DNA from: Rhizophagus sp. LPA8_4_AMF
Taxonomy: Eukaryota > Glomeromycota > Glomeromycetes > Glomerales > Glomeraceae
Length of the DNA: 24,826 nt
Direction of reading: 5' to 3'
Assembly (NCBI GenBank): GCA_021464525.1
Contig: JADRCO010000905.1
Location: 1 to 24,826 of the forward strand
The notes beneath the pieces were generated by a model. The model was not told the DNA's origin and did no database searches. It saw nothing but the letters and a program-made list of their open reading frames with translations. Position numbers and translations under genes: made by a program. This document shows, one piece after another, positions 18,391 to 24,826 of the stretch. Position 1 is the stretch's first letter, and every line of letters begins with the position of its first letter.

Positions 18391-19806
18391 TAATGGATTT
18401 CATTTCGTTATATTAGGTGTGTTATTTTAATTATAAAAATACAAAAAATATGCGGTATTGTTCAATTACAATAGTATATTATAATGAAATGTGATGTATT
18501 ATGAGTTTTATTGTTATATGACGGTCATTTTTCTATAACAAATTGCGTTTTTCACAATAGCTTTCTTATTAATTTTTACAAAATGATATTTTTACTATTA
18601 TGTAATCAGGTTTATATTAAAGTGTAATTGGTTCAAAAAAAGAAAAATAAAATAAAATAAAATAAAATAAAAATCTGAGATTCCTCGTCAAGTAATATCT
18701 AACGCATCGAAAAAATATCAAAATATCTTAAATTGATTTTTTTGGCTAAATTTCGATGATGATTACCATCTATGCACTACCTATTTACCACCTATTAAAG
18801 ACTATTATTTTATCACTTTACAACTTCGCAAAGATAGTTTCACAAGATCGTCTGATACTATTTTGTCACTTGTTGGATAATAAATTGTTACGGGTTGATG
18901 GCGAAAACTTAACCGCATAGTAATAAATCATGGGTTTCTGCAAAGTTCGTATGATCATAGTAAGCAGTGAGCACAAAGAAACTATCAAAAGAGAAATAAT
19001 GTAAGTAAATAATTTCTATTTATTTGTAGTTAGTAATGCTAGAAAAACAAAATTTATTTTATTTTTTTGAAATTTACCTTATGTTTGATGAGAAAAAAGT
19101 AATATCACGAAACAAAAAGTAGATTGACGAGAAAAAAAAATTCATGAAACAAAAAGTAGAATAATTGAAAGGTTTTGTTTTTTAAAATATTTCAACCTTT
19201 CAATTACATAGTGTTTCAATGAATGAATAAAGTTTTCGAACGAGTAATTGCTTTGTTTTCGTACTATATTTTATCTGTTTCTTTCAACATCCATTTAGTA
19301 AATAGAATTCACGCGGGAATTTTTTCTTAGTTTATTATTATTTAGTTCACCAAAATTTCTCGCTTCAATAGCAGTGAAAGTATCACAAATTACAAATACT
19401 ATTCAATAAATAATAATCTTTATAATACTATTTTATTTTTCCATTTAGTAAATAATAAAAGTACATACAACTGTACAACATGTATCAGCTTCGGTCGGGT
19501 CCCGTTTACAAGATTTCTTTTATTGATTAAATTTTTATCTAAAAATAATTTTTCACAAATAATCTTATTATTGTGATTCCTGATTTTGATTCTGTGCTAA
19601 TGCAGATTATTAAAGATGTGATTTTTTTAAATCAAATTGAATGATGCTAATGGAAATGATAATAGTATGATAATAATGATTATATCAAAGACAATGACAA
19701 TTGATTGTGGTAAAGATTTGGCAATTATATTAAAGTCAATAAAATTTCCTAAAATGTTTCAATTAGCTCATGACGAGCTCCAAGAGATTACCTGTGTTAC
19801 TATGGA
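18391..19806. other. Intergenic, repeats only
   Basis: No gene is supported. An (AAAAT)n run lies at about 18642-18672. A direct repeat, GAAACAAAAAGTAGA, lies near 19110 and 19147. A perfect 13-bp stem, TAATTGAAAGGTT, pairs with its complement around 19164-19208. A 66-residue frame at 19637-19837 runs into the foldback element. Confidence 0.4.
19164..19208. repeat. Short hairpin (13-bp stem)
   Basis: TAATTGAAAGGTT and AACCTTTCAATTA face each other across about 19 bases of T/A-rich loop. Its role is unknown. Confidence 0.5.
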
Positions 19807-20152
19807 AAGCCATCCTGGTCAAAAGGTTGATATCTAGACATCATGTTGGATATACTGTATGTGAGATGATGTTTGTACATCATCACCATGATGTTTAAGA
19901 CATCAACTGACATAATGTCTAGACATCATGTTGGCAAATATAGTAAATGAAAAAATTAAATTTACTATATTTGGTAATTATGATCAGCATGATGTCTAGA
20001 CATCATGTCGGTTGATATCTCAATCATCATGGCGATGATGTACAAACATCATCCTGCATATATCCGACATGATGTCCAAACATCAACTGGCATGATGTTT
20101 TAAACATCATCATCATGATGTCCAGATATCAATCTTTTGTCAATGATGGCTT
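19807..20152. mobile_element. Foldback element built of ACATCATG modules
   Basis: The two arms are long inverted repeats. Outer ends AAGCCATCCTGG (19807) and, on the other strand, AAGCCATCATTG (from 20152) are followed in both by CAAAAG, TTGATATCT and GACATCATG. The inner ends are CAAATATAGTAAAT (19935-19948) and its complement (19960-19973), with a spacer of about 11 bases. The right arm carries about 45 extra bases that look like an internal duplication of modules. ACATCATG or CATGATGT occurs more than ten times, and 19988-20007 is the perfect palindrome CATGATGTCTAGACATCATG. The element is noncoding. I saw no target duplication. Confidence 0.75.
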
Positions 20153-20427
20153 GTGATATGTTACAATCATTTGACTTTTCTAATAAATACAAAAATTTGT
20201 CCACATTCTTAGAGTAAATTCTACATGCAGGACCATGCAGCGGCCTAAATGTACTTACAATACGTTATCTGTGTGACAAAATATTCCAAAAGCAGAGATG
20301 TTAAATGATTTAAACTACAAACTGGTTCAATAAAATATGCACGTTTTTTTATAAAAATCATTGTATATCTACTTCTACATACAGTACATACGAATCTTTC
20401 CTCAATGATGGGTGAATTAACTTTCAT
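20153..20427. other. Spacer before the Sel1-type gene
   Basis: No gene is supported on the plus strand. An 88-residue minus frame (20245-20511) lies largely opposite the Sel1-type coding region and is taken as a shadow. An acceptor-like CATCAATGCAG ends near 20427. Confidence 0.4.
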
Positions 20428-20615
20428 CAATGCAGAAATAGCTATTTGAAAGATGATGATTACGCAAAGAAAATGTTCAAGCGTTATGAAGAATCTCTCA
20501 GAAAAATTCAACCCGCTAAAAGAAAAAATCTAGATGATATAGGAGAAGCTCAATATATTAGAGAAAATCCAAATGATAAAGATTATAAAGAAGCAGTGTT
20601 ATGCCTAAAACTTGG
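20428..20615 (+). other. 5' coding part of the Sel1-type gene, in a different frame
   Basis: After the acceptor-like TGCAG, one frame reads NSYLKDDDYAKKMFKRYEES, then RKNLDDIGEAQYIRENPND and YKEAVLCLKLG. The last residues fit the Sel1 pattern A..LG.(C/Y)..G.G. The continuing motif CFKKGIGTKED lies one frame over, so a one-base loss near 20615 is likely. No ATG starts this part, which suggests an upstream exon that is lost or that I cannot see. Confidence 0.5.
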
Positions 20616-21446
20616 TGTTTCAAAAAAGGAATTGGAACTAAAGAAGACAAAAAAAAGGAATTCGAATTGTATAATAAGGAATCTGCAGAAAAAGGAAATA
20701 TCTATGGAAAGGCAAAAGTTGTACATTTTCATTACCTAAATATATGTAAAGCCGATAGTGAATTATATGAAAAATATAAAAAGGATATATTCGAACATTA
20801 TCAAGAATGTGCCGACAACAGTGATACATATGGAATGATAAACCTTGGTATTTATTATGAAAGAGAAATTGGAACTGATAACTCTTTAGATAATGCTTTC
20901 AAATATTATCTGGAATCTGCAAAAAAGGGAAATGCCATTGGAATGAAAGAAGTTGCACATTGTTATCAAGATAAAATAGGGATTCCAAAAGCTGAATCTG
21001 ATAAAGCTTCTGATAAAGCTTCTAAGTGGTCTAATAAATATGATACTGTTATTCAAGATTTAGAAAGATATTATATTGTTAAATTGAAAAAAAGGTTTAA
21101 TGAATGGAAAAATCTTAAGACCTTAACTAACACTTACTTTATTATGCATATCTTGTTTTGCCTGCTTGTACTTATAATTAGTATTGCGCTTATTATAGTT
21201 GAAATCTATCATAATATGCAACCAAAAGCTCAGAACATCACTAAAATAGTGTTTTCTGGAATGATAGGTTCTTTGTCTGGTTTAGCAAGTTTATTCCAAC
21301 TTAAGGCCCTTTTTAGTAGATTCAAATCTGGGTTTATGAACGAATTATACAACAAAGAAAAGGAATTAAATACAAACAGATATGAAGTTAATTGGATTTT
21401 CAGAATTCAAGAGGCGAATCAGTTTATCAAATTCAAAAAAAAATGA
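20601..21446 (+). CDS. Sel1-like repeat protein with two C-terminal membrane segments
   Basis: The open frame from ATG 20601 encodes 281 residues. Sel1-type repeats fill residues 1-150: CFKKGIGTKEDKKKEFELYN then ESAEKGN; YKKDIFEHYQECADNSDTYG then INLGIYYEREIGT; and AFKYYLESAKKGNAIGMKEV then AHCYQDKIG. Sel1 repeats are protein-binding helical pairs. A small DKASDKAS duplication follows. Residues about 179-202 (FIMHILFCLLVLIISIALII) form a clear TM helix, and 214-236 (TKIVFSGMIGSLSGLASLFQ) a second probable one. The tail is charged and cytosolic-looking. A membrane-anchored adaptor is the likely role. The true start is probably upstream in another frame (see 20428-20615), so this copy is either frameshifted or begins with a shortened N-terminus. 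It lies 21 bases before the two-TM gene at 21468. Confidence 0.7.
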   Translation: MPKTWCFKKGIGTKEDKKKEFELYNKESAEKGNIYGKAKVVHFHYLNICKADSELYEKYKKDIFEHYQECADNSDTYGMINLGIYYEREIGTDNSLDNAFKYYLESAKKGNAIGMKEVAHCYQDKIGIPKAESDKASDKASKWSNKYDTVIQDLERYYIVKLKKRFNEWKNLKTLTNTYFIMHILFCLLVLIISIALIIVEIYHNMQPKAQNITKIVFSGMIGSLSGLASLFQLKALFSRFKSGFMNELYNKEKELNTNRYEVNWIFRIQEANQFIKFKKK

Positions 21447-21467
21447 AAAAAATGACAATTATATTAC

Positions 21468-21985
21468 ATGAAAAAAGTTAATAAGCATATAAAAACTTTG
21501 TTGGCTGCTGTATCTGTGTGGATATTTATTTTTTCATTATTATTGATTGGTTTGACTTTATTATCTATTTTTTTTTATTTAACAATGATACAAAGTCCAA
21601 ATTTGATGATGTATTTTTAGCATATAATAATAATTTCAAAATTAATGTAAACTTTTGTTACAATATCTTACGCTGCAATCAATGTATTCTATTCGATAAT
21701 TTTATATATTTTTTTTTTTAAACATTTGTCCCTAGAAGAGTAGAAAAGGAAGGATCTTTTTTTTACAAAGATAAAATTTCTTTATACAAATTTGCCTGGG
21801 AAAAAAAATGGATTTTAATTCTTAATATTCCATTCATATGTTTACTTGTATTGATAGGACTGATTTCATTTAAATCATTAAAATTAGGCAAAATTAAAAT
21901 GAGAAGAATAGAATTAACTTTGACTGAGATAGAAGGTATTAAACGTCTTTTTTTCGGCGCATTTGCAGATATAGAACAAGTCTAA
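21468..21985 (+). CDS. Small two-TM membrane protein, two exons (inferred)
   Basis: This gene is missed if splicing is ignored. Exon 1, 21468-21610, starts MKKVNKHIKTLLAAVSVWI and continues with a long hydrophobic run (FIFSLLLIGLTLLSIFFYL). The intron 21611-21735 begins GTATTTTTAG and ends GTCCCTAG, in phase 2. Exon 2, 21736-21985, reads RVEKEGSFFYKDKISLYKFA, then the hydrophobic WILILNIPFICLLVLIGLIS, then KMRRIELTLTEIEGIKRLFF and GAFADIEQV before TAA. The phases match exactly, and the total is 130 residues. It has two TM helices joined by a charged loop and a conserved-looking acidic tail. No family is recognised. It follows the Sel1-type membrane gene by 21 bases and might derive from the same parent gene. 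Confidence 0.5.
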
Positions 21986-22051
21986 AAAATTAAATTTGAT
22001 ATTTTTTTTCACTTGTTTTTTATTTATAAACTAGCTGTAGCCTGTTATGTT

Positions 22052-22543
22052 TAGGGATGGCAATGGTTATGGTCATTAACCGGTTATGACCAGTTATAAC
22101 CGTAACCAATACTGGTCGGCCAAAGACTTCTGACTGACCGTTTGACCAACAGTTTGACCGACTGGTCTGACCGATCCTTTAACCAACTATTTTGCAACCT
22201 TTTTATTAAAAAATGTGAAAACGCTTTTTTATGAAATTATTAATAAAATGTTTTCGTAATGTTTTTATTAGGGCAATTAAAAAAATGTGCGAAAACATTT
22301 TTTATGAAATATTTAATAAAACATTTTCGCAACATTTTTTTTGTTAAACTGATTAAAAATGTTTGCGAAAATGTTTCTTTTTTATGAAATAATAAAAAAA
22401 AGTTTCGCAACTTTTTTTTTAATTATTTTGATAAGAGTTGGTCAAACAGTTTGTCAAACAGTCAGCCATGGCGGTCAGTCAGAAGGTTCTTGACTGGTTA
22501 TGACTGACCGATGACCAACCATGACTGACCGTTGTCATCCCTA
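22052..22543. mobile_element. hAT-like MITE with internal tandem repeats
   Basis: The ends are TAGGGATGGCAATGG and, on the other strand, TAGGGATGACAACGG. These are typical hAT-type terminal repeats. Subterminal regions are full of short GACTGACCG/CGGTCAGTC and GTTTGAC motifs in both orientations. The centre (about 22200-22425) holds about three copies of a roughly 80-base AT-rich unit with GCGAAAAC, TTTTTTATGAAAT and TTTTCGCAA. The flanks show no clear 8-bp duplication. Confidence 0.7.
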
Positions 22544-22600
22544 GTCCATCATCCCAGATAACATTTGTCTTGAATACCTTGTTTGCAAATAGATAGATCT

Positions 22601-22835
22601 ATTGGCAGCAACTATAATTTATGAAGTTATCAGTAAAGATATTTTGATTTAGGTTGAAAATTCATGAATCTGTTGTACAGTATACTTGGGTATGAAATGT
22701 TTATGAAAGGAAGCAATCTTGATGATAATGATAAAGAAAATTTGTATGTTGGTTTGTGTTATTTTCCTTTAATTGGAAGAGACTACATTAATTGACAAAA
22801 AAGTTTTTGGTTCTGAAAAGTCTACAAAAAAATAA
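22601..22835 (+). pseudogene. Truncated copy of the 3' end of the coiled-coil gene
   Basis: This matches the C-terminal part of the gene at 9861-11134, in opposite orientation. Recognisable stretches are GGCAGCAACTATAATTT, GTTGAAAATTCATGAATCTG and, after a deletion of about 22 bases, GAAATGTTTATG, then the segment encoding KGSNLDDND and ENLYVGLCYFPLIGRD. Identity is high, near 85 to 90 per cent by eye in the best part. It decays toward the end. No upstream coiled-coil part is present. Confidence 0.75.
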
Positions 22836-23262
22836 TTTATTTGTTAATATAATGTATTTAGTGTAAAGTATTTTAGAATCTTTGAATATTTTAAATAAAT
22901 AATCAATAACTCATGGCTTTTTATTTAGTATCATTTAAAAAAATTAATATCTAATTATAGACAATGTATCAAATGCATATTATTATTTTTTTTTTAAAAA
23001 AAAATCATATGTACTTTATAGTACATTACAATGAATAAGATATTTACATTTAACATTACTTGAATCTAATAGTTTAACACATAATAACTTGTAGATTGGG
23101 ACAACTGTTCTTGTATTAATTTTAATGCATAATTCGTTAATATTTCTGAAGCCTGATATTCAAGTGAACTTAATGTTCATGAATTTGCTAGTTGATGCTT
23201 TTAAAAAATCAAGATAATGAATAAGAAGCATCCATATAACTTTACATCAAATTATTTATTCA
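22836..23262. other. Intergenic AT-rich DNA
   Basis: No gene is seen. Confidence 0.4.
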
Positions 23263-23700
23263 TAGATTCTTCATGCTATATCTGCTAAAAATATCTCTAA
23301 TAAAGCAAGGTACCCATTTTCTTTTCTTTTATTCATTCTTTCTAAATGTGGTTTTAAATTAGGAAATTTTCTTTAAGTTGCTGCCACTTAATTATAAATT
23401 ATCAACTCCATATTCACTTATGCAATCATAAAATGATTTGGTAAATTCCCGCCATTTTGTTTCCAAAATATTAGCAAAATCTTTGATGACATTTTTCCAA
23501 AAATGCCATATACATAAAACAACATTTAGTATTTTGTCCGAGTAAATTGCTTTATCTTCATCAGTAAGTAGCGAATAAGTAATTATCAGCCAATTTAAGA
23601 AAAGCATTGAATACCCATACAAAACTGTCTATTGTTTTCTGTCACATTAAAGTTCCGGACTTTCTTTACCAAAAACCACAAATTTTAAGATGATAATTTC
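23263..23700 (-). mobile_element. MULE (Mutator-like) transposase fossil
   Basis: On the minus strand the pieces read TDEDKAIYSDKILNVV, LCIWHFWKNVIKDF, KWREFTKSFYDCISEYGVD (open frame 23622-23392) and then LERMNKRKEKWVPCFIRDIF in a shifted frame near 23345-23270. A MULE transposase typically shows TD.D.A, (L)C.WH..KN, W..L...YP....YLE..Y..KE.W..CF. Stops and at least two frame changes interrupt it, and no terminal inverted repeats were found, so it is an inactive partial copy of a DNA transposon. Confidence 0.6.
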
Positions 23701-24644
23701 ATGCTACTTATTTGCATATTAAATATAATCACTATTTCTTTTTTTTAAATTTTCTAATAAAATTATTTATTATGACAATTAAATTTGTTGAAGAAATTAT
23801 AAAAATTTAGGGTTTTAGACAAAATTCCTTTTTTTTGGTTTATACCAATGTTTTAAAAGAAATTTAAGTAACAACAAGATTCCATCATTATTGATTTTAA
23901 AGTTAGGAAAATTTTATTAGAATCTGAGAGGATGGATATGAACCTTTAATTTTTTTATTAATAATAGTAATTCAGAATCATATCTTAGTTAACTTTATTT
24001 ATACAAATTTTGTAATAATAAATAAGTTACAAAAAATGAATTTGTTTTTTACTTTTTATTTTACTTAGGAAAATAAATAGTGATATTAAAAATACTAATA
24101 TTAAATCCATTTTATGGTAACATTATTTTTAGATTTAACTTATAACTCAATATAGAAAGCTTTTAGTTAAGTTATAATTTCACTTTATTTAAATAAATAG
24201 AAGGATATTAAAATACATACACAATCAAAAATATTTTTAAGATTTCATGTATGTTTATTATAATAATATTACCAATATTATTCTGGTCATTTAAAGGTCC
24301 GAATTTTTCAATAACATAGCATTTAATAATATATATTATTCGACTCATTTGACTTATATCCAGAACAGTAAATTTTTTAAGAGAATTTAATATAATTTTT
24401 TATCAAACTAAGAAATGAGGAACTGGTCAGTTATGTTTATTGCAACTATTACACTATTACATACACACAAATCATAAATCATCATGTAATAACAAATTAA
24501 TCTATTATTCGCTATTTCAAAACCATTTAATATGATCGCTTTATTATAATTTCACATTTTATTGATAACCAATCTAGTTCTCCCTATATTATAAGAAAAT
24601 TAATTATACTTGATAATTACTTACTAATACTACATAACTAGTGA
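23701..24644. other. AT-rich intergenic DNA
   Basis: No gene, repeat array or RNA gene is supported. Confidence 0.4.
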
Positions 24645-24826
24645 TTAGTATTTTCTATTCAATTCATTATCCCATGCATAATACCAAAGATGTTGTTTTG
24701 GTTCAATTGGAATAGCTCCTTCAACTTTTAACATATTAACTCAATGTTTAAGTGGTGTCTCACCATTACGTATTAAAGTTGGTTTCAAATAATCCAACAC
24801 ATATTTAAATAATAAATCACCAGTAA
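24645..24826 (-). pseudogene. Partial coding-like fragment at the right edge
   Basis: On the minus strand one frame reads GDLLFKYVLDYLKPTLIRNG, ETPLKH, a stop, then VNMLKVEGAIPIEPKQHLW and YYAWDNELNRKY before TAA at 24647-24645. It looks coding, but I do not recognise a family, and the window ends inside it. The internal stop suggests decay. Confidence 0.35.

Noticed and set aside
19637-19837. 66-residue plus-strand frame ending in the foldback element
   Set aside because: The end AHDELQEITCVTMESHPG looks slightly coding-like, but it runs into repeat sequence and matches no family I know.
21518-21721. 67-residue plus-strand frame rich in Phe and Ile
   Set aside because: It is out of frame with the inferred two-exon membrane gene, and its composition is explained by T-rich DNA.
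1-24826. tRNA, rRNA and CRISPR arrays
   Set aside because: No cloverleaf with A and B boxes, no rRNA-like stretch and no regularly spaced repeat-spacer array was seen by eye.

Overview
The window is very AT-rich eukaryotic DNA. Its genes have short GT-AG introns of about 60 to 130 bases, and they come from families known to be hugely expanded in arbuscular mycorrhizal fungi (Glomeromycotina). These are TKL-type kinases with an N-terminal Cys-rich region, HSPA12-like Hsp70 proteins, Sel1-repeat proteins, and a multicopy family with an N-terminal SAM-like segment. The best guess is Rhizophagus irregularis or a close relative. This rests on family resemblance and composition, not on a database match.

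Layout, left to right. Positions 862-5426 hold two tandem paralogous kinase genes on the minus strand, each with three exons. The left copy has an intact catalytic HRD motif. The right copy has HRN and is probably a pseudokinase. About 6.2-6.8 kb holds small repeats and a candidate short inverted-repeat element. At 7.9-9.0 kb lies a decayed copy of the SAM-like/PD-(D/E)XK-like multicopy family. Positions 9861-11134 (minus) hold a coiled-coil gene of unknown function with one frameshift. Directly upstream on the same strand (11176-12755) is a degenerate, C-terminally truncated Hsp70-like gene. At 13.0-14.05 kb there are GC-richer, coding-like scraps of unknown identity. Positions 15090-15818 (plus) hold an intact, apparently intronless gene for a predicted ADP-ribosyltransferase-fold protein. 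From 16 to 20.2 kb the DNA is mostly intergenic: a hAT-like MITE with an 8-bp target duplication, a small acidic ORF, a degenerate repeat tract, a small lysine-rich coding remnant, and a foldback element packed with ACATCATG modules. Positions 20428-21446 (plus) hold a Sel1-repeat membrane protein gene with a 5' frameshift, followed by a newly inferred two-exon gene for a 130-residue two-TM protein (21468-21985). The right end has a second hAT-like MITE with an internal tandem repeat, a truncated copy of the 3' end of the coiled-coil gene, a MULE transposase fossil and a partial coding fragment at the edge.

The window does not look like one coordinated system. It is an accessory, repeat-rich region where expanded signalling and chaperone-like families duplicate and decay. 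The most unusual link is between the right kinase and the ADP-ribosyltransferase-like gene. They are unrelated, 9.5 kb apart and divergent, yet they share homologous upstream sequence, including a 15-bp identical block next to the TATA box. The other notable points are the kinase/pseudokinase tandem pair and the foldback element. All exon structures were inferred by eye from splice signals, phase and family similarity.
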